Assembly (NCBI RefSeq): GCF_029962835.1
Contig: NC_080584.1
Span: 82,178,862-82,242,861, forward strand
From: Magnolia sinica
Taxonomy: Eukaryota > Streptophyta > Magnoliopsida > Magnoliales > Magnoliaceae
Direction of reading: 5' to 3'
DNA: 64,000 bases
Under the pieces are notes generated by a model. That model was given only the letters and a program-made list of their open reading frames with translations, was not told where the DNA came from and did not search any database. Position 1 is the first letter of the stretch, and every line of letters begins with the position of its first letter. This document shows positions 21,209 through 32,715 of the stretch, one piece after another. Both the position numbers and the translations under genes were made by a program.

Positions 21209-21358
21209 AAGTAGCTTATCTTGGTTCAGTGGCAAGATAGACTCTATGGCTTAGTGGTAGACAGACAGAGTTAAGTTTCAACACTGAGACTAGGAATCAA
21301 GTGCTAATGTGGTGTGGGTGGGTGTGTGGGATGTGGGTTAAAAAAGTAGCTTATCTTG
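21209..21358 (+). mobile_element. SINE with perfect 15-bp target duplication
   Basis: The 15-mer AAGTAGCTTATCTTG is repeated exactly at 21209-21223 and 21344-21358. Between them (21224-21343) lie an A-box-like 'ggcttagtggtagac', a B-box-like 'gaatcaagtgc', a TG-rich tract 'ggtgtgggtgggtgtgtggg' and an A-run. This is pol III SINE architecture inserted by target-primed reverse transcription. Confidence 0.85.
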
Positions 21359-21479
21359 ATTTCTACTTCTTTAGTAAATGATTATGTTAGGTAAAAAATG
21401 TTCTTGTCAACCAAAAAGTACCAAAGTATGTTTGGTTTCCAACATCACATAAGAACTTATCCCTCAATTTTGTTCAATC

Positions 21480-22190
21480 TCTCCTTAATATCCAACCTTA
21501 ATTGGACTGTTCATTATGTTGAACACACATTGGTCATGTCCTCAATGTGAACCATCCATCATGTGGGGCCTACTTGCAATGTGGACCATCCACCTTGCAA
21601 GGGCCAACTCGGATGTAGGCCATCCATCATTGCGGGCCTGCATTGGATGTGGGCCATCCATCATGCGAGCCCACCTTTAATGTGGACTGTCCATAATGTG
21701 GGGCCCAACTTTAAAGTTGACATTCTTTTAAGCAGGGTTCGCCTTTGATGTGGGTCATTCATCATTAGGGATTGACGTTCAATGTGAGCTGTCCTTGTGT
21801 AGGACCTACCATCAATATTATTTCCATTATGTAGGAGCCATGTTTCATATCCACCGTCCATCATGTGGAGCCCACCTTTGATGTGGCCCCACCATCAATT
21901 TGGGTTTTCCATCATGCGGGCTCCACCTTCGATGTGGGCCATTCATCATTGACACCTTTGAAGTGGATCATCTATTATCTAGGGCTCACCTTGTTGTGGG
22001 CTCATCCATCGAGTGGGGCTCACCATCCAAATAAATTGTCCACCATATAGGGCCCACTTTCGAAGTTTACCACCCATCACGTGGAGCCATATTTGATGTG
22101 TACTTTCCGTCATGTCCTGTGGGCCCTAACTTTTAGGTGGGTCATCCGTTATGCGAGGCCCGCCTTGGATGTGGCCCATTCATTATTCAT
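21480..22190 (+). repeat. Degenerate tandem 'gatgtgggccatccatcat' repeats
   Basis: Around 20 irregular units of about 30-38 bases, each built on 'gatgtgggccatccatcatg' and 'ggggcccacctt'. There is no coding. Similar wording recurs at 50100-50700 inside an LTR, so this may be the remnant of an LTR of that family. Confidence 0.6.
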
Positions 22191-25100
22191 GGACAAGAGA
22201 TAGCTATAACACACACACACATATATATGCGCCTATGTTCTCCCTCTGGTCATCAACATGTGTCATCCCATGGGCCCTACATGCAGATATGGTCAAATGA
22301 TAGTAATCAATAATTATCCATATTTGTGGGGTCATTCTAGTTGATTTACAGTGCAATAGTCACACTTAAAGATGATTCCAATGTTTCTTATGCCAGTAGA
22401 ATGTGGAAATTCAAAATAGTTTTTTTAATGTTTCATAAGTGATAAAGAGTGATCATCAGTGTCACCATTTTAGGGTAAGCTTTATTTACTTCCCAGCCGA
22501 GTAGTGTCACAGTTCTTGTCGTTGTTGTCGGTCTATCTCTACATGTGTACTCAAATGAGGTGACACAAGCTGGAGGTCCCGACCCAAGGAAAAAGACCTC
22601 TAGCCGTAAGGGTGCAAATGGGTCAGGTTTACCAGACAAGTCATTGCTCCTGAAACGAAAGCCTGTAGGTCCAGATCCAAAATTTAGACCCATGAGGCTG
22701 GTTTGGCTTCAAAGGTTTGACTCAAACCAACCAGACCTAACCCGTCCTAGACCCAATTTTTAAAGGGGTCCTTTTTGGATCATACTAAGACCAGAACCAG
22801 GCCCAAGTGAGACCAAAGAAAAAGTGATTAATTACGAGCTAGCGTGGATTGTTTTGTTCCCTGTTTGGTCGTAGTGTAACATTATTTATGTGAAATCTCA
22901 ATTTTAATTTCTGTACCTAACCCTAACTCAGTCCAGACGCAACCAAAACCAAACCCATGTGATAAATGGCTTGGGCCTGGGTCCTATACCTCGCCCAAAT
23001 TACTATTTTTGTATTTTGACCCAACCAATACAAACTCGACCCATATTTCAATGGGTTGGGTGTGGGTCCCAAATTCTGACCTGATTCTTAAATTGACCAG
23101 TTCGGGACAGTCTAGGGGCCCTCGACCTGACCCATTTGAACATCTGTCTGGTCCCAATATAACCCAGGAAATGTTTTGGTTCCCACCGAGATTTGCTAAT
23201 TCCACGAGCGTGTAAAACCCATACACATCCACATACAGGCACATGTGTCACAACTTAAACACTCGTGTAAGATGAGATTTCAATAAGGTGATATGCATTG
23301 TTTATATATATCTTCAATAGCATACAAGGCCATTTCATCCCTCAGGTGCCCCACAACATATCAAAATAGTGAACATGTAGGCGCCCGTCACATTGTGACA
23401 CATGTAAGAAATGAGATTTCCATCAACACGGGCCTTCTGGCATATCTTACAGATTTACTCGAATATGCAAGCTGCCTGGCTAACATATAAATACATCATG
23501 CTGCCCAAGAGAAATATACACACAACTATCCCGATTCTAACTATGCCTACTTTCAGTCCATAAGCCTGACTTTGGCTTCGGATGATTGTCCTCTTGTTCT
23601 CCAATAAAGTGCAGGTACCCAACGGCTCATAAGAGGTTGGATAAAATCAACCAGATTTTAGCAACAACAAAAGTGTATGTGACCCACTCTATATCAGCAC
23701 AGAAGATCAACAACCAAAGCACATGGCAGTGTGGCACGTGTAAGTGATAAGGTCATTCTGAAGGTGGAATCACTTCAGCATGCACTAGCCCAAAAATCAA
23801 GCTAATTCATGTGTAAAAAACAAAAAAGAAATGGCAGTCTGAACAAAGCAAACTAAAGATCTATACTCATGTAGCCCACCTGATGTGTGGACTTTGATCT
23901 TTATGCAACAAACATATTTAGCGTGGTCCCCACCTGAAGACTGACCAAATCCCACACAAGTTTTGCACCCGAATCACATCTTCGATCTCTTGTCACACAG
24001 CATTTATCATCTAACTAGCAGTTGAGTAGATATACTCCTCGGCACATAGCCTGATTTTTCATTACAAAACCTGCCTTCAATCTTGGTTCAGAACTTCATA
24101 CCAAGAGTTACATGATGATCACTGTGATAAATGAAAAATGGAACAATTTATAATGCCAAAGAGGTTCCCTACTGGGGCTCACTATGGCTTTCAATGGGCC
24201 AATTGACCCATTGGGCTTTCAGGCCTGGTCCACCTTGAGCAGAGCTTGGGCTGGAGTATCAAGCCTAAGGGCGAGGCTCGTGCTTAAAATTCAAGACTGT
24301 TTCTCAATCTGGCCAGATTTGGACTGCGTACAACAGCCTGTCAGCCCGGCCGAGTCTAGCAAGGTATAAAAGGTCAATTTTATAATATACGCAATAGGTA
24401 AAAATCGTCATTTACTTCTTATGTTACTCCTCAACCCATACCCCCCATCTCTCTCTAAACTTCAAGTTGACCAAGCCTAGGGCATGGGCCCATCATAAAG
24501 ATTTCTGGCTGGATCCCGGCTGGACTATTTTAGCTAGTCACAGGCCCAGGCTGGACTTAAGCTTATGTTGAACAATGCCAGCCAGACTTGGACAGCTTGG
24601 GCCGGCCCTAACCTGGACCATTTACACCTCAGGCTCGCCAAATTGGTTCACCCCTTTCACCTGAACATGTGGTGATCCAAATAGTTCATCTAGGAGTCCC
24701 CATCTTTGATGGTCCATATGTAGAAAATATCACTCACTCAGTCATATTTGTTTTGAAGGTGAAAATCTCCAGTCAGTGAATTCATCTCCACATGAACCAT
24801 GTATTATGGGACCTTCTGCAGGAACAGCCTCGATAATAGCATTTAGACTTCAAGTTCAGCACAATCTCTCCAAAGAAAGACCCACCAAACAATCAATCAT
24901 GTATCTCACCTTTTGAGTCCAGCTTTTAGCTTGTGAACTTGGTCCATGATTCCCTGCTGAAAAAACATTTAAAAACAAAACACATGATCATAAGTCATAA
25001 TAATGTTGGTTTTCTCAAATTTAGTTTCTGGACTTTTATATGATGTAAGATGTTAAAACCCATCCTAAGAAGAAGCTGGTTACCATGGTGTTTTAGCAAC

Positions 25101-25250
25101 ATGCAGTCGATAGATGCCAGGTGGAATGCCTCTGATAGGGACCAAATCAGGTACATCATGTAAAAGATAAGAATTTATAATTTCATTGATAGAGAGGAGT
25201 ATATATACAAAATTACTTTATCTATACATGTAGGTTATTTAGCTAAACAT
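22191..25250. other. Intergenic, no gene recognised
   Basis: An (AC)n(AT)n run lies near 22211-22228. Two low-complexity zones are rich in 'gacccgacc' and 'ggcctgg' wording (22560-23215 and 24175-24640). No conserved protein domain was seen on either strand; the short frames here are short and unrecognised. Confidence 0.5.
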
Positions 25251-25253
25251 GGT

Positions 25254-25450
25254 ACAATCTGTTTAATAGGAAGGCTAGCTATACATGTTACAGTAGATAT
25301 ATACACACATCATTTGATACAATCTGTTTAATAGGAAGGCTAGCTATACATGTTACAGTCGATATACACACACATCATTTGATACAATCTGTTTAATAGG
25401 AAGGCTAGCTATACATGGTATAGTATAATCTACATATATACACACATCAT
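25254..25450 (+). repeat. 65-bp tandem repeat, three copies
   Basis: Copies start at 25254, 25319 and 25384 with 'acaatctgtttaatagg' and run through 'aaggctagctatacatg' to 'acacacatcattt'. The first two are nearly identical and the third diverges at its end. They lie 54 bases beyond the stop of the NBS gene, in its likely 3' flank or UTR. Confidence 0.9.
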
Positions 25451-25503
25451 TTCCTCTCTTCGGCAGATTTGATGAGGCATGGAACGGAGCCACTATGAAA
25501 GAT

Positions 25504-26940
25504 TCAGCGGCTATCATCACTGACACAACATTCTGGACAAGTGCTTGTTGGAAAGATGGATAGAGAGAGCGGAAACCCATTCGGAGGAGAACCCAGTGAC
25601 CGTGAGTTCGAAGCAACATATAATTGCTTGTGTCCTTTTTTCATTCCGCATCCATTCTGGTCTTCTGGTATCATCAGAGAAGAACTTCCCCGTCTTGATG
25701 TTGAAGCAACGGTTGGTAGTTCTAGTGCTTTCCTCTTTATTCCGCGTTTTTCTTCTTCTTCATCTTCCAGCAACAAGGGTCCGAGGGAAATTTTCCTGCT
25801 CTGCTGCTGAGTTGTCGTCGAATATTTCAACTTGTCATATACAAATTTCCACTTGGAAACTATTTCCCTTTCCATCATTGACCTCTCTCTCCTTGAATTT
25901 TTCCTCATTTCCCTTGCAAACTGGATAATCCGAAGTGGAAGGCCACCACATTCTTCTGAAACACCCCTTACAAAAGTTTCTACTTCTGGAGTGACCTCCA
26001 CATCAGAGCCAAGTTTTTCCTTTAACAATTCAAATGCGTCTTCTTTTGAGAGAAGTTCCACTTTCAACCCTCTCTGGCAGTCCATATCTATACACAAACC
26101 CTCACAGCGTGTAGTCAGCACTAATTTACAACCATTATCTACATTGGGCTCTGGAATTCCTATCCTTTCTAAAGGAAATGCTTCCCACATATCATCTAAT
26201 ATTAGTACAAATTTCTTCATCCGGGTCAAAGCCTGAAACAATTTCATTGCCTTTCTCATTTCATTATCTTCCTCCCTAAGCTCCAAACCTATCTCCTTTG
26301 CTATGTCTTTTTGTAATCTTTCTATGTTAGTAGCTCTTGACACAGTCACCCAAATGACGCTATCGAAAATACAAACATCCTTGAGCATGTTGTGAATGTG
26401 GGCCATGACCGTGGTCTTGCCAACTCCCTCAATACCATAGATGCCTATTATTCCAACCCCAACATCCAATAAGGACTTCCAGATCTTTTTGAAGTTCCTT
26501 TCGCCTACAAGTCTTCTCGTGGGTATCCTTCCACTGTCTGGCAATATATCAGCAAATAACCCATTAAAAAATCGACTATTCTTCTTGAGCTCCACAGCCT
26601 GTCGGATCTTCTTTTCCACAAGCTTTCCCAAATCTCCACGCAAGAGCAAGAATTGTGTCCCTTGACCCTTAAAATCCTCTTCTATCTGAATCGCTTCTTC
26701 TACGATCTCTTGTACATTTTTCAGCCATAAGTTCACCTCTCTCTTTGGCTCCTTCCCATATAATACCTCTGCTGAATTCAGTTTTTCCTTCACGTCGGAC
26801 TCTACGCATTTCAACACTTCGATTTTATTCATCAAAATAGTAACATTTTCTTCGAGCGTTCTATGGCTGTGCAAATGAGATGCCACTGCGTCGATCAGCT
26901 GAGATACTACTAGTTGCACGACTGAATCAGTCACAGCCAT
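25504..26940 (-). CDS. CC-NBS disease-resistance-type protein, lacking LRR
   Basis: An intact 478-residue frame. I chose the Met at 26938-26940 (MAVTDSVVQLVVSQLI) because it is the usual CNL start; a Met 10 codons upstream (26970) is possible. Numbered from that upstream Met, residues 20-130 form a predicted coiled coil with an RPS2/RPS5-like WLKNVQEIVEEA segment. The NB-ARC follows: P-loop GIEGVGKTT (179-187), RNBS-A-like VIWVTVSRA (205-213), kinase-2 KFVLILDDMWE (253-263), RNBS-B GCKLVLTTR (280-288), GLPL as CGGLPL (341-346). ATP-binding residues look intact. The MHD motif and LRR are absent. Instead a tail carries an acidic run and KRGIKRKA, possibly a nuclear signal. It may be a truncated or pseudogenised receptor, or a CN-type protein. 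These proteins act as intracellular immune switches. Confidence 0.9.
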   Translation of the reverse strand: MAVTDSVVQLVVSQLIDAVASHLHSHRTLEENVTILMNKIEVLKCVESDVKEKLNSAEVLYGKEPKREVNLWLKNVQEIVEEAIQIEEDFKGQGTQFLLLRGDLGKLVEKKIRQAVELKKNSRFFNGLFADILPDSGRIPTRRLVGERNFKKIWKSLLDVGVGIIGIYGIEGVGKTTVMAHIHNMLKDVCIFDSVIWVTVSRATNIERLQKDIAKEIGLELREEDNEMRKAMKLFQALTRMKKFVLILDDMWEAFPLERIGIPEPNVDNGCKLVLTTRCEGLCIDMDCQRGLKVELLSKEDAFELLKEKLGSDVEVTPEVETFVRGVSEECGGLPLRIIQFAREMRKNSRRERSMMEREIVSKWKFVYDKLKYSTTTQQQSRKISLGPLLLEDEEEEKRGIKRKALELPTVASTSRRGSSSLMIPEDQNGCGMKKGHKQLYVASNSRSLGSPPNGFPLSLSIFPTSTCPECCVSDDSR

Positions 26941-27313
26941 TCCTGCCGTCTTACACTCACCAATTAGCAAATGAAATGGAGTGCAGATCCTCTACAAAGC
27001 TTCACAGGACAAACCTGGCAAGATTTAAACATGTCATGCAGGGGTATTATCATCCTGGAAAAAAAGATATTTTATTAAGGAGAGAGTACCGCAATTATTT
27101 TTACCATTTTTATAAAATGCCACCCTTTTTTTTATTCTTCTTATTTTTCTCAAGAAGTCACCACCCACACGACCGCTTATTTCTGAATATGAAAAATATC
27201 CCTAAAAAGTGGTCATAGCACATATTGATGAAGTATTAATCTTGATCATTATTTACAATCGTGTTATCCACCTACTTCTGAGGAAGTGGATTGGGTCTGA
27301 ACCCTGTCCTATC

Positions 27314-27613
27314 GGAGCTCCTGTGGGCCCACCATGATGTATCTGTTTATCCTTGCCGTCCATCCATTTTCTCAGATCATTTTAAGGCAGGATCCCAAAA
27401 ATGAAGCAGATCCAATGCTCAAATGGACCACACAAGAGATTACTCTTGCATTTAATGCTTTCTTCATTAAATGCAACCCAAGCTCACTATTTGGTGTGGT
27501 CCAATAGAGCATTGGATCTACTTCGTTTTTTAGTTTGTAACTTAAATTGATCTGAGAAAATGGATGGACGGCATGGATAAACAGATACATCACGGTGGCC
27601 GCACAGGAGCTCT
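27314..27613. mobile_element. MITE-like element with ~115-bp inverted repeats
   Basis: The left arm 'gagctcctgtgggcccaccatg' to 'gatccaatgctcaaatgg' is the near-perfect reverse complement of the right arm 'ccaatagagcattggatc' to 'cacaggagctc'. Only about 70 bases lie between the arms. It has no coding capacity. It lies about 370 bases upstream of the NBS start and could form a long hairpin RNA. Confidence 0.8.
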
Positions 27614-27834
27614 GGTCGGACGTCTTATTGTGAGACTTGCGTTCGGATGCAATTCGCTTCCACTTTTGAATGGTTTGTATTACCATCCATCTACGCTTGA
27701 ATAGTCTAGATAGCTGTTCACCTACTTTTGGATGGTACCAATAGATAACCACACATTTTAAATGGTCTAGATCGTTGTCTGCAGTATTGGAATATTGGTC
27801 GAAATCGTTATCCATGTACCCTTATCCAGAAGGA

Positions 27835-28571
27835 AAGGACATGATTAGGTCAATTGTCTTCGTCAAGTACTCCAAATCCATGAAGCTTCCTTAACTCGGA
27901 TGGATATCTCGAATCCACGGAAAAAAAAATTAGAAATAATTTATAATAATTAGAAATAAATTAATTGATGATAAAAAAATAATAATAATAAATAAATAAA
28001 TAAATTATAATTCTTTAAATAGTGAACCCAAAGTTAAGATGGTGTTTCAAACTTAAACTCTAACTCAAATTCCCTAAAAATGCGATTTACTGTAAATAGT
28101 AAACTTGCTATTTATAGACCTTCATCATTTGTACTAGACTTCATGGTTTTCAGCCAAAATTAGCAAGTGTCCAATTTAGCCTAGCCATGTTATTCTCCTA
28201 ATTTTTCTAAGCCATTTCCATGTTGGGCACAACTCCTAAAGCTGAAAGGATCAAAAGTTATGATCAAATTAAACCTTACTATTTATAGTAAAAACGGAAA
28301 TAAAATGTACTTTTGACCGTCATGTGATGGTATCTCACAAATTCGGGGTGGGCAAGCCCACATGGTAGGGTTAGGTGGCTAAATAGCTTCTCCCACCCCA
28401 AAGTCATATATGTTATGTGAAAAAACTCATTCCAATTTGCGAGATGTGACTATTTTAAGGTTCTGACGGTCCTGATCACTTCTACCACCAATCGGGCCTT
28501 CCCTAGCCCATCTTGGCCATAAAAGTTTCTACGACCCGCTCTACATCAGTCCCCTCTACTTCAAAAGAACT
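27835..28571 (-). repeat. Ty3-type LTR, minus copy (family also at 31940 and 35757)
   Basis: Read on the minus strand it begins TGATGTAGAGCGGGTC at 28571 and carries the 'actatttatagtaa' motifs, 'ggttttcagcc' and 'gtggattcgag' shared with the copies at 31940-32580 and 35757-36460. Just outside, on the minus strand, is 'gaagtagaggggac', a polypurine-tract-like end of pol. Confidence 0.6.
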
Positions 28572-28650
28572 TGTCCTTAAGTTCTCGCCCACTTCAGTTT
28601 ATGATACTTGTTTAGGTCCACAACGTTGAAAATACATGAGATCTCCACTT
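28572..28650 (-). pseudogene. Tail of a Ty3 pol gene next to the LTR
   Basis: The minus-strand reading 'gagaacttaaggacaagttcttttgaagtagagggg' resembles the last codons of chromovirus-type Ty3 pol followed by the polypurine tract. It is short and decayed. Confidence 0.4.
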
Positions 28651-28809
28651 CAAAAAGCCATTAATTTGTTCTAACTAAAAACATTGTCTTTTACAAGGTG
28701 GAACCTCACCTAACAAGTGAATGCTAATACTACATTGTATAAGTGTGTTTTATTTGGATATTTTAATTAGTTTATTGTTTATTGCCATTCTAAAAGTATT
28801 AAACTACAA

Positions 28810-28863
<54 letters not shown>

Positions 28864-30404
28864 CAAGTCTAGTTAATTAATGATTTGGTCAAGACTTCAA
28901 GTTGACCAACCCAGTTTACATACCCAATCAAGTTTTCAAGTTGTTGATCTATGAGGCCATAAGGATGAAAGGTTAGGATCGTATCTATTATATTTTGAAT
29001 TAGTTTTGTTTTTTTTTTTTTTTGAAGCATAAATGATCTAGATCTAAGCGATCTATTAACCAATTTTCAATCTGAGATTTTGTAATATCAATAGATGACT
29101 TAAATTTGTCCCATATGATTAGCAGATAATTTAAAACAACAAAAATAAGGAAAGTAAAAAAGTTAAAATTTTTGGTAAGATCAGTTTGATTGGTCGACAA
29201 TACATTGAAATTTTTGGGTTTTCTAAACTTTGATATTTTAAAATTTGTAAGTTAAAATAATGACAATCCTTAATTATTTAAAGATAATAGGACTATTGGA
29301 GTACAGGTTGATCAAGTTGACCCCACATGATAAGATGAATAACTACAAGTATGTAATCTAAGAGAATTTAGAATCTAATAGTTGAATTCTCCGTGTGGGT
29401 TGTCCGAGTTAAGAAATTATTAACCAAATGTGAATTATCAAATACGATTAGATAAATGCAAATAGGAAGATAATTGAGCTATATAATTAGGTAGTTGTTA
29501 ACCGATTAATCTTCAGGTAATATATTAGAATCCATATCACTAGATTTCAGGTGAGTGATCCCAACATGTTTTCTCTCTGTTGTAATTAAATTAGTCATTT
29601 GATTGTTTTCACTTATTGTGATTCCTTATATTGAATGCTTTGTTTGCTTAAAATTAAAATGACATTTACTACTATATATTTGACAATTGTTAAATGATGC
29701 TTCGATCATTCTCATGCATCCATGTCATGCGTCGCATAACTGCGTTGAATACTTGAGGGCACTCCCTGAATGACCTATGAGTATTTACAATATCAAGTGA
29801 CCTAGGGGACCATCTTTAGATGCTCACCATATGTGGAAGTCTGCTTCAAAAAGAGAAAGATGTGGGTTGATGGGATCCAACTCAAGCAAATGAACTGATT
29901 AACCCACTTGATACATTGACGCATCCATGCATCTCATGACATTCATGCATTCCTATTTTAATTATGATGTGCATGAACCATAATGGGTTCACTTAGTGAG
30001 CCTAGCCAGCTGACGTTATATTAATAAAAAAAAACCGTACATATTTAGTAGATGATGTAATGGTTGCTCAAGTTTCAGGGCATGAAGATAAAACGGTAGA
30101 TGATCCACAAGGTTAGTGACCTTATCTTGAGGAAAATGAACTTAATACGTTAAATCAATAGCTTGTTAGAATGGAGCTAATGCTATATTAGTTATTTATA
30201 CTTTGAAATTTATTTTAATTGAAAGATTCAGACTTGTATCTATTTTGCATTTAATAGTTGATTAATAATTCAATAAAACCCAAATGAGTGGGATATAGTA
30301 AATAATTAGTTTTGTGAATGTTACAAACGTGTGAACTGAATGCTTATTTATTGGTTGATGTATATGAATAATGTATGATATGGAAACCTAGAACACATAA
30401 AACT
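28651..30404. other. AT-rich intergenic DNA, no gene recognised
   Basis: Contains an (AT)n microsatellite at 28812-28861 (25 units) and a T-run near 29008-29022. The part from about 29390 to 30130, with 'catgcatcatgca' type wording, looks LTR-like but no termini were found. Confidence 0.5.
28812..28861. repeat. (AT)25 microsatellite
   Basis: Uninterrupted AT dinucleotide run. Confidence 0.95.
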
Positions 30405-31145
30405 CTTTTTTTTTTTTCTTTTTTTTTTTTGCAAAGATAAAATCTATTAAAGAAAGCGATTACAGAGGCTGTACTTCGGGTGATCCCAAGAGCCACAAAA
30501 ACTAGACTCGGGACACCTATCGTAAAAGGAAATATACAAGAGCCAACACCCTGAAGGCGCCCAACTCGACACGAGAAGCTCCCCAGCTAACAGACTAGAG
30601 GAGGAACTACCTGACACTGCGCTTCCGGATTGTACCCAGCCCTGCTCTATCGAGGAAAAGGAGGCCCCTAACCATCTGAGGAAGGTCAGAAAGGGAGGAG
30701 AACAGGGACATATATTGCATGGAGCTTCCCAAATTAGCCATACCATCGGCCGGTCCGTTTGCCTCTCTGCAAACATGATTGAACGTTACCTGCCCAATTG
30801 AAGAGAGATTCTGAATTCTGGTGATCCAGTAATTCCATCTCCAACCTGGTTGAGAAGAACCAGACAAAAAATTCACCACCAGGCGGGAGTCCGATTCCAC
30901 GAGGATGTTCATCAACCCGTGTTGGAAGCAAAAGATGAGGCCATCATGGACAGCTTGCAATTCAGCCCTTGTGTTTGACGCAATTCCATAACTTGCACAA
31001 AAGGCCAAACGGAGATCACCCTTGTCTCCTCTGCACACCCCCCCTCCACCGGCCATGCCGGGGTTTCCATGGGACGACCCGTCTACGTTAAGCTTTACCC
31101 ACCCCGGTGGGGGCTTTCTCCAATGCACCACTTGGGTCAAATGAA
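30405..31145 (-). mobile_element. 5'-truncated L1-type LINE
   Basis: The minus strand carries the RNase H domain at the end of a LINE second frame, followed by its 3' UTR and a poly(A) tail (T-runs at 30407-30430 on the plus strand). Reverse transcriptase and endonuclease are missing, as expected from incomplete reverse transcription. No clear target duplication was found. Confidence 0.8.
30607..31140 (-). CDS. LINE-derived RNase H domain (RVT_3-like)
   Basis: An open frame of 177 residues. The RNase H fold is plain: NVDGSSHGNPG with Asp20, the following Gly-rich turn GGGGVCR, RAELQAVHDGL with Glu60, VESDSRLVVNF with Asp84, and the closing REANGPADGMANLG with Asp132. All four metal-binding residues are present. 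The preceding PPGWVKLN motif is typical of the domain when attached to plant LINE reverse transcriptases. As it is truncated at the 5' side, the Met at 31140 is just the first available start and expression is doubtful. It is more likely a transposon fragment than a host gene, although the frame is fully open. Confidence 0.75.
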   Translation of the reverse strand: MTQVVHWRKPPPGWVKLNVDGSSHGNPGMAGGGGVCRGDKGDLRLAFCASYGIASNTRAELQAVHDGLIFCFQHGLMNILVESDSRLVVNFLSGSSQPGWRWNYWITRIQNLSSIGQVTFNHVCREANGPADGMANLGSSMQYMSLFSSLSDLPQMVRGLLFLDRAGLGTIRKRSVR

Positions 31146-31939
31146 GTGACTCATTATTTTAAGTACACTTGTTGCATCGGTCATGAACCGTAACTCAGCT
31201 TTGAGGGTGCATACTCTATATCCAATTTATGGGGTGTGACACATGTGGCACGTATCTCACATCTAACTCTTCCAACAAACATGCTAACATTATTCTTAGA
31301 TGAACAAAATTTGACCGATCTAATCCTAAAGTGGGACAATCCATAAAAAGTAATATATGCCATTCAAAATATCTCAATGCAAGAGCAGCCCATCCGATGA
31401 TATGATTGAACTGATTTTTTGTTGGTGTTATCACCATTGTGTGGTGCATACTTTTATCAGGTTAGATGTTTTACGCATATCATGTGGGCCCCACAAGCCT
31501 TAACTTTTACTAAGTTCTAAAGAAAAATAAATAAATAAAAGAGGGTATTTTTGTAATTTTCAATTATAAAATAGCCCCTTCATGTAAATTCTATTTGTGG
31601 AGGCGGTCTTGCTTGGTATGGTGCAAATGAGAGTACAGTTGTTGTTATTGGCAGATCAAACGCTCCTGTTTCTCTGATCTTTGAGAGAGATTATTTGGTA
31701 AATTTAGATTCCTCGAAACTTTTGCAGTAAAAATCCATATTATAATTACTTGTAAGCCACAAATGCCATTTTAAGTAATTTTTAAGGGCTTTGCATCATT
31801 TATCTTACTCTGCCAGAGTATTTAAGAACAAGTGTGGTAGAAAATGCTCGCGACAAGATAAGGGTCGAGTCAGAAATGAGACTGATCATTCAGTTGGGAA
31901 TGCAGATTTCCTGCAGCCCTAAGCTATGTGTGGCCCACT
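31146..31939. other. Intergenic, no gene recognised
   Basis: Short unrelated frames only. 'atcatgtgggccccacaagcc' at about 31478-31498 is a MITE-type end. A block at 31800-31935 is repeated at 32590-32715. Confidence 0.4.
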
Positions 31940-32392
31940 CTGCCAGAGTATTTAAGACGTATATCTCGCAATTCAGAATGAGTTATCCCATATATAATAT
32001 ATGATTTTGGTTAGGAGAAGCTACTTTAGCCAACCAAGGCTATGCCAGATTACCATGCCCGATTTGAGAGATTCCATCAAATTCACAGTCAAAATTTCAT
32101 TTTATTTTCATTTTGACTATGTATAGTAAGTTTAGTTCGATCATAACTTTTGATCCATTGAGTTTAAAGAGTCCTACCCGGCAGGAAAAGCTCTTAGAAA
32201 AATTAGTAGCATAATGTGTTTTGGCCAAGTTGGACACTTTCTATTTTTGACTGAAAACCATGAAATCCAGTAGAAATCATGATCGTATATTGGTGATAAG
32301 TTTACTATTTATAGTAAGTCATGTACTTTTACAGAGTTTGATTAATAAACTTCTTCCTAAATTTGATATCACTATTTAAAAGATGGTAAATT

Positions 32393-32428
<36 letters not shown>

Positions 32429-32715
32429 TCAATCAACTTATTTTTTATTTTATTAAAATTTATTTCTATTTTTCTTACTTTTCTAATGGATTCGGAGAAC
32501 CTTTGCGAGGAGTCCAGGGAAGCTCTTTAAAATCAGAGTAATTATCCCCTCAGGAATATGGTGATGGACCTCATCACGTCCATCCCTCGTCATCATACTC
32601 TGTCTGAGAACGAGTGTGGTAGAAAATGCTCACGACTGGATGAGGTCGAGTAAAACAGGAGACTGACTCAACTGGTGACGCGGATTGCCTGCCGCCCTAA
32701 GCTGTGTGTGGCCCA
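31800..32715 (+). repeat. Direct repeat flanking an LTR-like copy
   Basis: 'gtgtggtagaaaatgctcgcgac' to 'gccctaagctatgtgtggccca' (about 31830-31937) recurs as a diverged copy at about 32608-32715. Between them lies the LTR-like unit 31940-32580. Confidence 0.65.
31940..32580 (+). repeat. LTR-like dispersed repeat, copy 2
   Basis: It aligns by eye with 35845-36440: 'atatctcgcaattcagaatgag', 'atatgattttgg', 'tgactatgtatagtaag', 'ggacactttctatttttg' and 'gtttactatttatagtaag'. It lacks the TGATGTAGAG start seen in the other two copies. (AT)n at about 32394-32426. Confidence 0.6.
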
